In this document: positions 17,912 to 29,037 of the stretch, one piece after another | Numbering within the stretch: the first letter of the stretch is position 1 | Layout: every line of letters begins with the position of its first letter | Assembly (NCBI RefSeq): GCF_002934265.1 | Contig: NZ_PTIX01000007.1 | Coordinates: 186,001-250,000 of the forward strand | Source of the DNA: Actinokineospora auranticolor | GTDB taxonomy: Bacteria; Actinomycetota; Actinomycetes; Mycobacteriales; Pseudonocardiaceae | Direction of reading: 5' to 3' | DNA length: 64,000 nucleotides | Notes under the pieces: model-generated | Databases searched by the model: none | What the model saw: only the letters and a program-made list of their open reading frames with translations | What the model was told of the DNA's origin: nothing | Made by a program: the position numbers and the translations under genes

Positions 17912-19510
17912 GTGCCCGCCAAGCTCGAAGGCAAGGCTGTCACAGCGCCGCCTCGCCCCACCCGGACCCAGCCCGTGCCGCTCGCCGCGTTGCTCGCGCG
18001 CGCGGACGCGCGCTTGACCGCGGTCGAGGGCGCCGGAACCGGCCACGACACCGGCAGCCGCACCGCGGCCCGGTCGTCCGATGTGGTCGTGACGGGCGCG
18101 ACGCTGCGCGCACAGCATGTCCTCCCCGGAGACCTCTTCGCCGCTCTGCCCGGTGCCCGCGCGCACGGGGCCGACTTCGCCGCCCAGGCCGTGGCCGCGG
18201 GCGCCGTCGCGGTGCTCACCGACCAGGCGGGCGCCGAGCGCCCCGCCGTGCGCGACGCGGGCGTGCCCGTGCTCGTGCACCCCGACCCGAGGGCCGCGCT
18301 CGGCCCCGTGGCCGCGTGGGTCTACGGCGAGCCGTCACTGGCGCTGCGCGTGCTCGGCGTGACCGGCACGTCCGGCAAGACCACCACCAGCCACGTGGTC
18401 GACGCGGGCCTGGTCGCCGCCGGGATCACCACCGGCCTGATCGGCACCGTCGAGACCCGCATCGCGGGCGCCCGGCTGGCCAGCGCCTTCACCACCCCCG
18501 AGGCCCCGGACCTGCAGGCGCTGTTCGCCGTGATGCTCGAGCGCGGCGTCACGCACGTGCCGATGGAGGTCTCCAGCCACGCGCTGAGCCTGGGCCGGGT
18601 CTCCGGCACCCGCTTCGCCGTCGGCGCGTTCACCAACCTGTCCCAGGACCACCTCGACTTCCACCGGGACATGGAGGACTACTTCCAGGCCAAGGCGCTG
18701 CTGTTCGACGGCCGCTCCGCCGCCGAGGTGGTCTGCGTCGACCAGGAGTGGGGCCGCAGGCTGGTCAGACCGGAGACGGTCACCGTCTCGACCACCGGCG
18801 ACGCGTCCTGGACCGCTTCCGAGGTCGAGGTCTCCCGCACCGGTGAGCAGTCCTTCCTGCTGCACCCCCCGCACAGCGGCCCGGTGCGCGCGACCCTGCC
18901 GATCCCGGGTCCGTTCAACATCGCCAACGCGCTGCTCGCCGCTGGTGTCCTGCACGCGGTGGACGTGCCGTTGGAGGCCATCGTCCGCGGTCTGGCCGAG
19001 GTGCGCGTCCCGGGCCGGATGGAGCGCGTCGCGCTCGGGCAGGACTTCACCGCCGTCGTCGACTACTCGCACAAGCCCGAGGCCGTCGCGCTCGCCCTGG
19101 ACGCGGTCCGCGCGCGCACCGAGGGCCGCGTCATCGCGGTGCTCGGCTGCGGCGGCGACCGCGACACCGCCAAGCGCCCGCTGATGGGCGAGGCCGCCGC
19201 CCGCCGCAGCGACCTGCTGGTCGTCACCGACGACAACCCCCGCTCCGAGGACCCCGCGCGGATCCGCGCCGCGATGCTGGCGGGCGCGGTGGCCGTGCCC
19301 GACGGCCAGCGCGGGGAGGTCGTCGACATCGGCGACCGCAGGCTCGCCATCGCGACCGCCGTGGCCAACGCCCGTCCCGGCGACGTTGTGGTGATCGCGG
19401 GCAAGGGGCACGAAACCGGACAAGAGGTCGCGGGAGTGGTGCACCCGTTCTCCGACCGCGACGAACTGGCCGCGGCCATCCGCGAGCGGTTGGGAGCCAC
19501 GAACCGATGA
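17912..19510 (+). CDS. murE: UDP-MurNAc-L-Ala-D-Glu: meso-diaminopimelate ligase
   Basis: A 532-residue Mur ligase that adds meso-diaminopimelate to the cytoplasmic UDP-MurNAc dipeptide, using ATP. The ATP loop is GTSGKTTT (152-159), and the lysine in YFQAK is the likely carbamylated metal-site residue. The motif DNPRSEDP in the C-terminal domain is the signature of DAP-specific, not lysine-specific, enzymes. The frame is open upstream to 17789. GTG 17912 is preferred because a TAGCCT element sits eight bases before it. GTG 17876, with GAGGGG upstream, is the alternative. It overlaps murF by four bases (ATGA). Confidence 0.94.
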   Translation: MPAKLEGKAVTAPPRPTRTQPVPLAALLARADARLTAVEGAGTGHDTGSRTAARSSDVVVTGATLRAQHVLPGDLFAALPGARAHGADFAAQAVAAGAVAVLTDQAGAERPAVRDAGVPVLVHPDPRAALGPVAAWVYGEPSLALRVLGVTGTSGKTTTSHVVDAGLVAAGITTGLIGTVETRIAGARLASAFTTPEAPDLQALFAVMLERGVTHVPMEVSSHALSLGRVSGTRFAVGAFTNLSQDHLDFHRDMEDYFQAKALLFDGRSAAEVVCVDQEWGRRLVRPETVTVSTTGDASWTASEVEVSRTGEQSFLLHPPHSGPVRATLPIPGPFNIANALLAAGVLHAVDVPLEAIVRGLAEVRVPGRMERVALGQDFTAVVDYSHKPEAVALALDAVRARTEGRVIAVLGCGGDRDTAKRPLMGEAAARRSDLLVVTDDNPRSEDPARIRAAMLAGAVAVPDGQRGEVVDIGDRRLAIATAVANARPGDVVVIAGKGHETGQEVAGVVHPFSDRDELAAAIRERLGATNR

Positions 19511-20970
19511 TCGGACTTACCCTGCGCGAGATCGCCGACGCCGTCGGCGGCACCCTGCACGACGTGGACGGGACCGAGGTCGTCACCGGCACCGTCGAGT
19601 TCGACTCGCGGGAGGTCACCCCCGGCGGCCTGTTCCTCGCCCTGCCCGGCGCGGCCTTCGACGGCCACGACTACGCCGCCGCGGCCGTCGAGCGGGGCGC
19701 GGTCGCCGTGCTGGCCGCCCGCCCGGTCGACGCCCCGTCGGTGGTCGTCCCCCCGGTGTCCGAGGCGCACACGCGCGCGTTCGCCCTCGCGGCGGACAAG
19801 GACGGCTCGGGCGCGGCCGTCATGGCGGCCCTCGCCAAGATCGCCCGCCTGGTCGCGGGCAGGCTCATCGAGGCCGGTCTGACCGTCGTCGGCGTCACCG
19901 GGTCCTCCGGCAAGACCTCCACCAAGGACCTCATCGCCCAGGTCCTGGCCCCGACGGGGGCCACCGTGGCGCCCCCGGGCTCGTTCAACAACGAACTCGG
20001 CCACCCCTGGACCGTCCTGCGCGCCGACGAGCACACCAAGCACCTCGTGCTCGAACTCTCCGCGCGCGGACCCGGCCACATCGCGTCCCTGTGCCACACC
20101 GCCCCGCCGCGGATCGGCGCCGTGATCAACGTCGGCACCGCGCACCTGGGCGAGTTCGGCACCCGGGAGGACATCGCCAAGGCCAAGGGCGAGCTGGTCG
20201 AGCAGCTGCCGGAGGACGGCGTGGCCGTGCTCAACGCCGACGACCCGCTGGTCGCCGCCATGGCGAGCCGCACGCGGGCCCGGGTCGTGCTGGTCGGCGT
20301 CGCCGAGAGCGCGCACGTGCGCGCCGTCGACATCACCCTCGACGACCAGGCCCGCGCGAGCTTCCGCCTGGTGACCCCCAAGGGCGAGGCCCAGGTCACC
20401 CTCGGCCTGCACGGCGCCCACCACGTCGGCAACGCGCTCACCGCCGCCGCGATCGGCCTGGAGCTGGGCGCGACGCCGCAAGAGGTCGCGGACAGGCTCA
20501 CCGGCGCACAACGCGTTTCCGACCGCCGCATGGAGGTCACGACCCGCGCGGACGGCGTCACCGTCATCAACGACGCCTACAACGCGAACCCGGAATCGGT
20601 GACCGCCGCGCTCAAGACGTTGGCCACCATGGCGCGGGCAGGCAACCGCCGCCGGTCCTGGGCCGTCCTCGGGGTGATGGCGGAACTCGGCGACGAGTCG
20701 GTGCGGGGGCACGACGAGATCGGCAGGCTCGCCGTTCGACTGGACATCAACCGCCTGGTGGTGGTGGGCGACCAAGCCCGCGCCATGCACCAGGGGGCGA
20801 GCCTGGAGGGCTCGTGGGGAGAGGAGTCGGTACTCGTGCCGGACGTCGATGCCGCGGTCGCGCTGGTGCGCGCCGAACTGGCGCCGGGTGACCTCGTGCT
20901 CGTGAAGGCGTCGAAGTCCGCCGCGCTGTGGCGGGTCGCCGAGGCGCTGCTCGCGGAGGACGCCCAGTGA
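19507..20970 (+). CDS. murF: UDP-MurNAc-tripeptide: D-Ala-D-Ala ligase
   Basis: A 487-residue Mur ligase that attaches D-alanyl-D-alanine to complete the UDP-MurNAc pentapeptide. The P-loop is [13 protein letters not shown] (about 131-143). The substrate-domain start ([14 protein letters not shown]) and the late motif [12 protein letters not shown] are typical of MurF rather than MurE. ATG 19507 overlaps the murE stop. It overlaps mraY by four bases (GTGA), so translation is probably coupled in both directions. Confidence 0.95.
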   Translation: MIGLTLREIADAVGGTLHDVDGTEVVTGTVEFDSREVTPGGLFLALPGAAFDGHDYAAAAVERGAVAVLAARPVDAPSVVVPPVSEAHTRAFALAADKDGSGAAVMAALAKIARLVAGRLIEAGLTVVGVTGSSGKTSTKDLIAQVLAPTGATVAPPGSFNNELGHPWTVLRADEHTKHLVLELSARGPGHIASLCHTAPPRIGAVINVGTAHLGEFGTREDIAKAKGELVEQLPEDGVAVLNADDPLVAAMASRTRARVVLVGVAESAHVRAVDITLDDQARASFRLVTPKGEAQVTLGLHGAHHVGNALTAAAIGLELGATPQEVADRLTGAQRVSDRRMEVTTRADGVTVINDAYNANPESVTAALKTLATMARAGNRRRSWAVLGVMAELGDESVRGHDEIGRLAVRLDINRLVVVGDQARAMHQGASLEGSWGEESVLVPDVDAAVALVRAELAPGDLVLVKASKSAALWRVAEALLAEDAQ

Positions 20971-22052
20971 AGTCCATCCTGATCGCCGCGGCGATCGCCA
21001 TGGTCGTGTCGATCCTGCTGACGCCCTACCTGATCCGGGTCTTCTCCCGGCAGGGCTTCGGCCAGGAGATCCGCGAGGAGGGCCCGCAGGGCCACAAGAG
21101 CAAGCGCGGCACCCCGACGATGGGTGGCGTGGCGATCATCGTCGCCATGTGGGCCGGGTACGGCACCTCGCACGTCGCCAACGCCATGTCCGAGCGCGGC
21201 GACAGCCCCACCGCCTCCGGCCTGCTGGTGCTGATGCTGGCCACCGGCCTGGGCCTGGTCGGCTTCCTGGACGACTTCATCAAGATCCGCAAGCAGCGCA
21301 ACCTCGGCCTGAACAAGACCGCGAAGCTGGTCGGCCAGCTGGTCGTCGCGGTCGCCTTCGCCATCCTCGCGCTGCGCTTCCCCGACGAGCGGCAGCTCAC
21401 CCCGGCCTCGGACAACCTGTCGTTCGTCCGCGACATCTCCATCGTCTCCTTCGGCGGCATCGGCTTCATCGTCTTCTGCTACCTGGCGGTCGGCGTCTGG
21501 TCGAACGCGGTGAACTTCACCGACGGCCTCGACGGCCTCGCGGGCGGCTCGTCGGCGATGGTCATGGGCACCTACGTGGTCATCTCGTTCTGGCAGTTCA
21601 GCCACGACTGCTCGCGGGTGGCCGAGGCGGCCTGCTTCGACGTCCGGGACCCACTCGACCTGGCGGTGGTCGCCGCGGCGGCGATGGGCGCGTGCATCGG
21701 CTTCCTCTGGTGGAACGCCGCGCCCGCGAAGATCTTCATGGGCGACACCGGCTCGCTGGCGCTGGGCGGCTTGGTCGCGGGTCTGTCCATGGCCACCCGC
21801 ACCGAGCTGCTGATGATCGTGATCAGCGGTCTGTTCGTGGTCGAGATGGTCTCCGTGGTGCTGCAGATCGCGATCTTCCGCACCACCCGCAGACGCCTGT
21901 TCCGGATGGCGCCGTTCCACCACCACTTCGAGCTCGCCGGGTGGGCGGAAACCACGGTCATCATCCGGTTCTGGCTGCTGGCGGGCGTCTGCGCGATGTT
22001 CGGCCTCGGCCTGTTCTACGCGGACTGGCTCGCCGCGGGCGGAGGCCGGTGA
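20967..22052 (+). CDS. mraY: Phospho-MurNAc-pentapeptide translocase MraY
   Basis: A 361-residue integral membrane enzyme with about ten helices. It transfers phospho-MurNAc-pentapeptide to undecaprenyl phosphate, making lipid I. Catalytic and Mg-binding motifs are intact: [32 protein letters not shown] and the FHHHFEL loop near the C-terminus. The GTG start overlaps the murF stop (GTGA), and the stop overlaps murD in the same way. Confidence 0.96.
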   Translation: MKSILIAAAIAMVVSILLTPYLIRVFSRQGFGQEIREEGPQGHKSKRGTPTMGGVAIIVAMWAGYGTSHVANAMSERGDSPTASGLLVLMLATGLGLVGFLDDFIKIRKQRNLGLNKTAKLVGQLVVAVAFAILALRFPDERQLTPASDNLSFVRDISIVSFGGIGFIVFCYLAVGVWSNAVNFTDGLDGLAGGSSAMVMGTYVVISFWQFSHDCSRVAEAACFDVRDPLDLAVVAAAAMGACIGFLWWNAAPAKIFMGDTGSLALGGLVAGLSMATRTELLMIVISGLFVVEMVSVVLQIAIFRTTRRRLFRMAPFHHHFELAGWAETTVIIRFWLLAGVCAMFGLGLFYADWLAAGGGR

Positions 22053-23470
22053 CCCCCGGGGAGCATTGGGCGGGCCTGGTCACCGGTCGCCGGGTCCTGG
22101 TGGCCGGTGCCGGGGTGACGGGGCGCTCGGTGGCCGCCGCGCTGGTCGCGATGGGCGCCGAGGTCACCGTGACCGACGCGAACGCCGACCGGTTGGCCGA
22201 ACTCGCCGACACCGGCGCCGCGCTCGTCCCGGGCCTGGCCGAACCGCCACCGGGCACCGACCTCGTGGTCACCAGCCCCGGCTGGCACCCGACCAGCCCC
22301 CTGCTGGTCGCCGCCGCGACCGCGGGCGTCGAGGTGATCGGCGAGATCGAGCTGGCCTGGCGGATGTCGGCCCGGCTGCCGGAACCGCCCGCGTGGTTGG
22401 TCGTGACCGGCACCAACGGCAAGACCACCACCGTCTGCATGCTGGAGTCGATCCTCAAGGCCGCCGGTCTCAACGCGGTCGCGTGCGGGAACGTGGGCCT
22501 GCCCGTGGTCGACGCCATCCGCGCCGGGCACGAGGTCTTGGCAGTGGAGCTGTCCAGCTTCCAACTGCACTGGCAGTCCTCCCTGCGCGCGGAAGCCTCG
22601 GTGGTGCTCAACGTCGCCGAGGACCACCTCGACTGGCACGGGTCCCTAGAGGAGTACGCGCGCGCCAAGGGCCGCGCGCACAACGGCGCCAAAACCGTGG
22701 TGCACAACCTCGCCGACGAGTGGTCGACCCGACTGGCCGCGGAGCACGACGGCACCCGGGTCGGCTTCGGCCTGGGCGTGCCCCGGCCCGGTGAGCTCGG
22801 GCTCGTCGAGGACCTGCTGGTGGACCGGGCTCTCGTCGCCGACCCGGCCAACGCGGCCGAGGAACTCGCCGCGCTGGCCGACGTGCGACCGGCCGGACCG
22901 CACAACGTCGCCAACGCGCTCGCCGCCGCCGCGCTCGCCCGCGCGCACGGCGTGCCGCCGGAGGCCGTCCGCGAGGGCTTGCGCGCCTTCGTGCCCGGCG
23001 CGCACCGCGCGGTCCCGGTGGGCGCCGTCGACGGCGTCGAGTTCGTCAACGACTCCAAGGCGACCAACCCGCACGCCGCCGCCGGTTCGCTGCTGGCCTT
23101 CGGGTCGGTGGTGTGGGTCGCGGGCGGCCAGCTCAAGGGCGCGAGCGTGGACGACCTGGTCCAGCGGGTCGCCGGGCGGCTGCGCGGGGTGGTGCTGCTG
23201 GGCGCGGACGCGGGCGTGTTCGCCGCGTCACTGGCGCGACACGCCCCGGATGTCCCCGTCGAGCGGGTGGCTCCGGGAGACGATGAGGCCATGATCGCAG
23301 CGGTCCGCGCGGCAGGCGCAATGGCACGATCGGGTGATGTCGTACTGCTCGCGCCCGCCGCCGCCTCCCTGGACATGTACGCCAACTACGCCCACCGCGG
23401 CGACGCGTTCGTCGCCGCGGTCGACCGGTGGCGCGGCGAGAGGGACAGCGGCCCCGCCGGGGGTCGGTGA
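22049..23470 (+). CDS. murD: UDP-MurNAc-L-alanine: D-glutamate ligase
   Basis: A 473-residue Mur ligase adding D-glutamate. It has an N-terminal UDP-binding Rossmann fold ([19 protein letters not shown]), the ATP loop [24 protein letters not shown] and the C-terminal [11 protein letters not shown] signature of MurD. The start is GTG overlapping the mraY stop, with GGAGG (22041-22045) just upstream. Confidence 0.95.
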   Translation: MTPGEHWAGLVTGRRVLVAGAGVTGRSVAAALVAMGAEVTVTDANADRLAELADTGAALVPGLAEPPPGTDLVVTSPGWHPTSPLLVAAATAGVEVIGEIELAWRMSARLPEPPAWLVVTGTNGKTTTVCMLESILKAAGLNAVACGNVGLPVVDAIRAGHEVLAVELSSFQLHWQSSLRAEASVVLNVAEDHLDWHGSLEEYARAKGRAHNGAKTVVHNLADEWSTRLAAEHDGTRVGFGLGVPRPGELGLVEDLLVDRALVADPANAAEELAALADVRPAGPHNVANALAAAALARAHGVPPEAVREGLRAFVPGAHRAVPVGAVDGVEFVNDSKATNPHAAAGSLLAFGSVVWVAGGQLKGASVDDLVQRVAGRLRGVVLLGADAGVFAASLARHAPDVPVERVAPGDDEAMIAAVRAAGAMARSGDVVLLAPAAASLDMYANYAHRGDAFVAAVDRWRGERDSGPAGGR

Positions 23471-24945
23471 TGGTCGCCGTCCCGGACACCGCGCCCGCCC
23501 GGCCGCGGCGGGCCTCGCGCGTCCCCCGCCGGGTCAGCGCCATCCGCGTCGCGCTCACCGGCTGGCTGGGCAGGCCGCTGGCCTCCTTCCACGTGGTGCT
23601 GGCGATCTTCACGCTGCTGACCGTGCTCGGCCTGGTCATGGTGCTGTCCGCGTCGCCGGTGGTGTCGCTCAACACCGGCGCGGGCCTCTACACGGTCTTC
23701 AAGAAGCAGCTGCTCTACGTCCTCATCGGCGCGGTGCTGTTCTGGGTGTGCCTGCGGGTCCCCCTGGCCCGCATCCGCGCGCTGAGCCCGTCCTCGATCG
23801 TCGTGGGCCTGGTGCTGCTCGCGGTCGTGCTGACCCCGTTGGGCGTCAAGAGCAACGGCGCGCAGAGCTGGTTCCGGTTGGGCCCCATCTCCTTCCAGCC
23901 CATCGAGCTGTGCAAGCTGGCGCTGGCGCTGTGGGGCGCGCACGTGCTGGTCACCAAGAAGGCCGTGCTGCACAAGTACCGGCACCTGCTGGTGCCCGTG
24001 CTCCCGGTGGCGCTGCTGATGTTCGCGCTCGTCATGCTCCAGCCCGACCTCGGCGGCACGATCACCCTCGGCATCGTGCTCACCGCCCTGCTGTGGTTCG
24101 CGGGCGCCCCGATGCGGCTCTTCGGCGCGCTCGCCGCCGGGGGCATCGCGGGCGTCGCGCTCCTCGCGGTCGGCACCACCTACCGCCTCGACCGCGTGCT
24201 GAGCTTCCTCAGCCCGGACAAGGACCTCAGCGGCAAGGCGTTCCAGGCCCAGCAGGCCAAGCTCGCGCTGGCCGACGGCGGGTTCTTCGGCCGGGGCCTC
24301 GGGCAGGGACCGTCCAAGTGGAACTTCCTGCCCAACATCCACAACGACTTCATCTTCGCGCTCATCGGCGACGAGCTCGGCTTCGTCGGCTGCCTGGCCG
24401 TGCTGGGCCTGTTCGCGATGCTGGCCGTGGTCGGCATGCGCATCGCCACCCGCAACATCGACCCGTGGATCCGCATGGTCGCCGCCACCCTCACGGTGTG
24501 GCTGGTGGCCCAGGCCGCGATCAACATCGGCTACGTGATCGGGATCCTGCCGGTCACCGGCATCACGCTGCCGCTGATCTCCGCGGGTGGCACCTCGGTC
24601 GTGGTGACCATGATGGTGTTCGGCATCCTGGCCAACTGCGCGCGGCACGAGCCCGAGGCGGTGTCGGCGCTACGCTCGCAGGGACCGGGGCGCTTCGGCA
24701 AGCTCATGAAGCTGCCCGCGCCGGACCCGTACCAGCCGCCCAAGAAGCGCAAGCCCGCCCGACCGACCGCCCCGCCGCGGGGCGCCGACCGGCGCGGGGG
24801 CGTTCCGCCCCGTCGGAACGTGCCGCAGGCGGAGGGTCGCAGGCGGGCCCCGGAACGACAGGGATACAGCCGGGCGGGTGCGCCCCAGGCCCGGCAGAAG
24901 GCAACCCGCGGTAACCCGCGGGCACCTAAAGGAGGACGTCGTTGA
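23470..24945 (+). CDS. ftsW: Septal peptidoglycan polymerase FtsW (SEDS family)
   Basis: A 491-residue SEDS glycosyltransferase with ten predicted helices. It polymerises lipid II at the septum in complex with FtsI. Family motifs visible are [17 protein letters not shown] and LQPDLGGTI, the long extracellular loop ending in [19 protein letters not shown], and the final [15 protein letters not shown] segment. The last 90 residues are a basic, Pro/Arg-rich cytoplasmic tail, as in other Actinobacteria. ATG 23470 shares its A with the murD stop (TGATG); a GTG three bases earlier is possible. Confidence 0.94.
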   Translation: MVAVPDTAPARPRRASRVPRRVSAIRVALTGWLGRPLASFHVVLAIFTLLTVLGLVMVLSASPVVSLNTGAGLYTVFKKQLLYVLIGAVLFWVCLRVPLARIRALSPSSIVVGLVLLAVVLTPLGVKSNGAQSWFRLGPISFQPIELCKLALALWGAHVLVTKKAVLHKYRHLLVPVLPVALLMFALVMLQPDLGGTITLGIVLTALLWFAGAPMRLFGALAAGGIAGVALLAVGTTYRLDRVLSFLSPDKDLSGKAFQAQQAKLALADGGFFGRGLGQGPSKWNFLPNIHNDFIFALIGDELGFVGCLAVLGLFAMLAVVGMRIATRNIDPWIRMVAATLTVWLVAQAAINIGYVIGILPVTGITLPLISAGGTSVVVTMMVFGILANCARHEPEAVSALRSQGPGRFGKLMKLPAPDPYQPPKKRKPARPTAPPRGADRRGGVPPRRNVPQAEGRRRAPERQGYSRAGAPQARQKATRGNPRAPKGGRR

Positions 24946-26081
24946 CCGTTGGTCCCACCGGTGGGAGTCAGCCGACCCGCAAGGGCCCGTGCGTGGTGGT
25001 CGCGGGGGGTGGCACGGCCGGGCACATCGAGCCCGCGCTGGCGCTGGCCGACGCGGTCCGGCGGCTGCGCCCGGACGCCCGAGTGGTCGCGCTGGGGACC
25101 GAGCGCGGCCTGGAGAAGACCATCATCCCCGCGCGCGGCTACCCGCTGGAGATGATCCCGCCCGTCCCCATGCCCCGGAAGCCGAACTTCGACCTGCTCA
25201 AGCTGCCGCTGCGCGTGCGCTCGGCGGTCAAGACCACCCGTGACGTGCTCGACCGGGTCGGCGCCGACGTCGTGGTCGGCTTCGGCGGCTACGTGGCGCT
25301 GCCCGCCTACCTGGCCGCCCGCGGCCGGGTGCCGATCATCGTGCACGACTCCAACGCCAAGGTCGGCCTGGCCAACAAGGTCGGCGCCCGGTTCGCCGAG
25401 CGGGTCGCGGTCGCCGTCGAGGACTCCGGCCTGCCCGACGCCGAGGTGATCGGCATCCCGCTCCGCGAGTCGATCATCAACCTGGACCGGGCCGCGCTGC
25501 GCGCCCGGGCCCGGGAGTTCTTCGGCCTCGACCCGCACGCCCCGACGCTGCTGGTGTTCGGCGGCTCGCAGGGCGCCCGCACGATCAACAACGCGGTCTC
25601 CGGCGCGGCGCGCGACCTGGCCGACGCGGGCATCGGCGTGCTGCACGCGCACGGCCCCAAGCACACCCTCGCGGTGCAGTCGGTGCCCGGCAGGCCGCCG
25701 TACGTCACGGTGTCCTACCTGGAGCGCATGGACCTGGCCTACGCGGCGGCCGACGCCGTCGTGTGCCGGGCGGGCGCCATGACGGTGGCCGAGGTGTCGG
25801 CGGTGGGCCTGCCCGCCGTCTACGTGCCGCTGCCGATCGGCAACGGCGAGCAGGCGCACAACGCCAAGCCGGTCGTGCGCAACGGCGGCGCGCTGCTGGT
25901 CGACGACGCCGACTTCACCCCGTCGAAGGTCGCCGAGCTGGTCGTCCCGATCCTCACCGACCACCGCAGGCAGGTCGACATGGCCACCGCCGCGCGCGGC
26001 ACCGGGCACCGCGAGGCCGCCGACGTGCTGGCCCGCATGGTCCTCGACGCGGCGTTCAAACACTCGGGCCGCTCGTCGTGA
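24942..26081 (+). CDS. murG: Lipid II synthase MurG, TTG start
   Basis: A 379-residue GT-B glycosyltransferase that adds GlcNAc from UDP-GlcNAc to lipid I, giving lipid II, on the inner membrane face. The conserved [15 protein letters not shown] loop is at the N-terminus. FGGSQGA and the donor-site stretch [13 protein letters not shown] follow, with [12 protein letters not shown] near the end. The start is a rare TTG (24942) within a TTGA overlap with the ftsW stop. It is supported by a near-perfect AAAGGAGGA ribosome site at 24928-24936. Confidence 0.95.
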   Translation: MTVGPTGGSQPTRKGPCVVVAGGGTAGHIEPALALADAVRRLRPDARVVALGTERGLEKTIIPARGYPLEMIPPVPMPRKPNFDLLKLPLRVRSAVKTTRDVLDRVGADVVVGFGGYVALPAYLAARGRVPIIVHDSNAKVGLANKVGARFAERVAVAVEDSGLPDAEVIGIPLRESIINLDRAALRARAREFFGLDPHAPTLLVFGGSQGARTINNAVSGAARDLADAGIGVLHAHGPKHTLAVQSVPGRPPYVTVSYLERMDLAYAAADAVVCRAGAMTVAEVSAVGLPAVYVPLPIGNGEQAHNAKPVVRNGGALLVDDADFTPSKVAELVVPILTDHRRQVDMATAARGTGHREAADVLARMVLDAAFKHSGRSS

Positions 26082-27514
26082 GCGGCCCGCTCGACCGCGC
26101 GCGCCAGGTCGACCCGCTCGACCGCGCGCACCTGGTCGGCATCGGCGGCGCGGGCATGAGCGGCATCGCCCGCATCCTGCTCGCCCGCGGCCACGCGGTG
26201 TCCGGCTCCGACGCCAAGGAGACCCGCGCGTTCCTGACGCTGCGGGCCCAGGGCGCGCGCATCGCCGTCGGGCAGGCGGCCGACAACCTCGACCTGCTGC
26301 CCGGCGGTCCCACCGCGGTCGTGGTGTCCACCGCGATCAAGGAGACCAACCCGGAGCTGGTCGAGGCGCGGCGGCGCGGCCTGCCCGTGCTGCACCGGTC
26401 GGAGGCGCTGGCCGCGCTGATGGCGGGGCACCGCGTCGCGTGCGTCGCGGGCACCCACGGCAAGACGTCGACCACGTCGATGCTCACCGTGGCGTTGCAG
26501 CACTGCCGCCTGGACCCGTCGTTCGCCATCGGCGGCGACCTCAACGAGTCCGGCGCCAACGCCCACCACGGCACCGGCGGGATCTTCGTCGCCGAGGCCG
26601 ACGAGAGCGACGGGTCGTTCCTGGCTTTCACCCCGTCGGTCGCGGTGGTAACCAACGTCGAGGCCGACCACCTCGACCACCACGGCACCGTCGACGCCTA
26701 CGTGGCCGTGTTCGACCGGTTCCTCGACCGGCTCGCCCCCGGCGGTGTGCTGATCACCTGCGCGGACGACCCCGGTGCCGTGGCGCTGGCCGCGCGGGCC
26801 GCCGCCAAGGGCCTGCGGGTGCGCCGCTACGGCCGGGCCGCCACCGCGCCGGGCGACGCCACGCTGCTGGACTACCGGCCCGCCGACGGCGGTGGCCTGG
26901 CCCGGGTGTCGCTGGACGGCCAGGAGATCGAGCTGGGCGTCGCGGTGCCCGGTGAGCACATGGCGGGCAACGCGCTCGCCGCGCTGCTGGCCGGGCTGGA
27001 GCTGGGCGCCCCGCTGGCCGGGCTGGGCGCGGGCATCGCCGCGTTCGGCGGCGTGCGCAGGCGGTTCGAGTACAAGGGCGCGGCGGCGGGGGTGCGCGTC
27101 TACGACGACTACGCCCACCACCCCACGGAGGTCGACGCCCAGTTGCGCGCGGTCCGGCCCGCCGCGGGCGACGGGCGCGTCGTAGTGGTGTTCCAGCCGC
27201 ACATGTACTCGCGCACCAAGACGTTCGCGCGCGAGTTCGGCGCCGCCCTGTCCCTGGCCGACGAGGTCGTCGTGCTCGACGTGTTCGGCGCCCGCGAGGA
27301 GCCCGAGCCCGGTGTCAGCGGCGCGCTCGTCGCCGACGCCGTCGACCTGCCCGCCGGTCAGGTGCACTACGAACCCGCCTTCGACCGCGTACCCGGCCTG
27401 GTCGCCGGGCTCGTGCGCGAGGGCGACCTGGTGCTCACCATGGGCGCGGGCGACGTGACCATGCTCGGCCCCGAGGTGCTCGCCGCCCTGGAACCCGGGT
27501 CGGGCACCCCGTGA
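26078..27514 (+). CDS. murC: UDP-MurNAc: L-alanine ligase
   Basis: A 478-residue Mur ligase that starts the stem peptide by joining L-alanine to UDP-MurNAc. It has an N-terminal [17 protein letters not shown] Rossmann motif and the ATP loop [32 protein letters not shown] and the late [10 protein letters not shown] motif are characteristic of MurC. GTG start overlaps murG (GTGA) and the stop overlaps ftsQ in the same way. Confidence 0.95.
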   Translation: MSGPLDRARQVDPLDRAHLVGIGGAGMSGIARILLARGHAVSGSDAKETRAFLTLRAQGARIAVGQAADNLDLLPGGPTAVVVSTAIKETNPELVEARRRGLPVLHRSEALAALMAGHRVACVAGTHGKTSTTSMLTVALQHCRLDPSFAIGGDLNESGANAHHGTGGIFVAEADESDGSFLAFTPSVAVVTNVEADHLDHHGTVDAYVAVFDRFLDRLAPGGVLITCADDPGAVALAARAAAKGLRVRRYGRAATAPGDATLLDYRPADGGGLARVSLDGQEIELGVAVPGEHMAGNALAALLAGLELGAPLAGLGAGIAAFGGVRRRFEYKGAAAGVRVYDDYAHHPTEVDAQLRAVRPAAGDGRVVVVFQPHMYSRTKTFAREFGAALSLADEVVVLDVFGAREEPEPGVSGALVADAVDLPAGQVHYEPAFDRVPGLVAGLVREGDLVLTMGAGDVTMLGPEVLAALEPGSGTP

Positions 27515-28260
27515 CCGGCGCCGCCCCCGGGCGGGTGGGTGGCCGCGCGCGGCGCGGGCCACGCCGGAAGGCCGCGCGCCGACCGGTGCGGACCGCGACC
27601 GCGCTGCCGGTCCTGTCCACCCGCCGGTGGGCGGTGCTGGGCACCATGGCGGTGGTCACCGTCGTGGTGTGCCTGGTGTTCTTCACCCCGGTGTTGGGGG
27701 TGCGCGCGATCGAGGTGACCGGTGTCCAGGGGCTCACCCCGGACGAGGTCCGCGCCGCGGCGGCCGTGGAGAGCGGCACGCCGCTGGTGCGGGTCGACAC
27801 CGACGAGGTGGCCACCCGGATCCGGCAGCTGCCCAGGGTCGGCACGGTCGAGGTGCGCCGGTCGTTCCCCGGCACGCTGGAGGTGGCGATCACCGAGCGG
27901 ACCCCGGTCGCGGTCGTCGTCGCGCACGACGGCGCCCACCTGCTCGACGCGGCCGCGGTCGACTACGGCGTGCTCAAGGCGCCACCGGCCGGGTTGCCGA
28001 CGCTGGACTCCGGCGGCGAGCAGGCGACCAGGGGCGCGGTGACGGTGTTGGCCGCGATCCCGCCGCAGCTGTCGAAGCAGGTCGTGTCGGTCACCGCGCG
28101 CACGCCCAGCGACATCCGCCTGAACCTCGCCGACGGCCGCGCGGTCAAGTGGGGCGACTCGGACAACACCCGGCGCAAATCCGCCGTCCTGGCCGCGTTG
28201 TTGTCCCAGGAGGGCAAGACCTTCGACGTGGCCGCCCCGGACTTCCCGACCATCTCCTAG
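27511..28260 (+). CDS. ftsQ: Divisome protein FtsQ
   Basis: A 249-residue bitopic membrane protein. A basic cytoplasmic N-terminus (about 1-30) is followed by one helix at about 34-54 ([19 protein letters not shown]). The POTRA domain then begins at [17 protein letters not shown] and contains [24 protein letters not shown]. The C-terminal beta domain ends at PDFPTIS. FtsQ connects early and late divisome proteins. It is the last gene of the tightly overlapping block. Confidence 0.92.
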   Translation: MTGAAPGRVGGRARRGPRRKAARRPVRTATALPVLSTRRWAVLGTMAVVTVVVCLVFFTPVLGVRAIEVTGVQGLTPDEVRAAAAVESGTPLVRVDTDEVATRIRQLPRVGTVEVRRSFPGTLEVAITERTPVAVVVAHDGAHLLDAAAVDYGVLKAPPAGLPTLDSGGEQATRGAVTVLAAIPPQLSKQVVSVTARTPSDIRLNLADGRAVKWGDSDNTRRKSAVLAALLSQEGKTFDVAAPDFPTIS

Positions 28261-28348
28261 GCGCGGGCGTCCCGACCGTGCGGTGTCCGGAATGGATGAT
28301 CGCTAAACCCGGGTGCGCCACCGGTCCCGGTCCGCCAGACTCCGCCGC

Positions 28349-28855
28349 ATGACCGCACCGGATACCCGAGTCGCCCCGCCCTACGCGGGCGGCGAACTCG
28401 ACCAGCTCAACGCCTTCCTCGACTTCCTCCGCGCCACGATCGCCCGGAAGTCCGAGGGCCTGTCCGAAGCGGACGCGCACCGCTCGGTGCTGCCCTCGCC
28501 GCTGATGACCGTCGCCGGACTGCTTTCGCACCTGCGCTGGGTCGAGGCCTACTGGTTCGACACCGCGCTCGCGGGCAACCCCGACCGCGCCCCCTACAGC
28601 AAGGAACACCCGGACGGCGAGTTCGAGATCGCCGCCGAACTGACCCTGGACCAACTGCTCGCCGACTACGCCGAGCAGTGCGCCCGCAGCCGCGAGATCA
28701 TCGCCGGACTGGCGCTCGACGACACCGTCCCCTTTCGCGGTGACCAGCGCCTCAACCCGCGTTGGGTGCTGCTGCACATGATCGAGGAGACCGGCAGGCA
28801 CGCGGGCCACCTCGACGTCATCCGCGAATTGCTGGACGGCGCCACGGGCGAGTGA
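28349..28855 (+). CDS. DinB/DUF664-family protein inserted between ftsQ and ftsZ
   Basis: A 168-residue four-helix protein of the DinB superfamily (DUF664 type). Candidate metal ligands lie in SHLRWVEAYWFD, HMIEETGRHAGHLDVIREL and the intervening region. The pattern of spaced histidines (about residues 56, 149 and 153) matches DinB metal sites. Members include mycothiol- or bacillithiol-dependent transferases, so a thiol-related role is possible. The gene interrupts the usual ftsQ-ftsZ adjacency. ATG 28349 follows CAGACT (28336-28341) by seven bases. No link to division is shown. Confidence 0.82.
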   Translation: MTAPDTRVAPPYAGGELDQLNAFLDFLRATIARKSEGLSEADAHRSVLPSPLMTVAGLLSHLRWVEAYWFDTALAGNPDRAPYSKEHPDGEFEIAAELTLDQLLADYAEQCARSREIIAGLALDDTVPFRGDQRLNPRWVLLHMIEETGRHAGHLDVIRELLDGATGE

Positions 28856-28958
28856 AACGGTGATCTTGCACGGTCGGTGACGAACAACCGGGACCTCCCA
28901 CGGCGTGGCGGCTGGATCGCGGCGAGTCCTGTGCATACCTTCCTTGCCAGGTCCGGGG

Positions 28959-28964
28959 TTGACA
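28959..28964 (+). promoter_or_regulatory. Predicted -35 element of ftsZ
   Basis: TTGACA lies 74 bases before the ftsZ ATG in a relatively AT-rich patch. At 17-18 bases downstream the sequence is TTGAGG/TGAGGT, a weak -10. ftsZ commonly has its own promoter separate from the upstream cluster. Confidence 0.4.
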
Positions 28965-29037
28965 TAACTCTCACTCTCTGGTTGAGGTCGAGGGTCCGGA
29001 TCCGCACAGCAGGACCACGAAAAGGAAGGCGGCTTCG

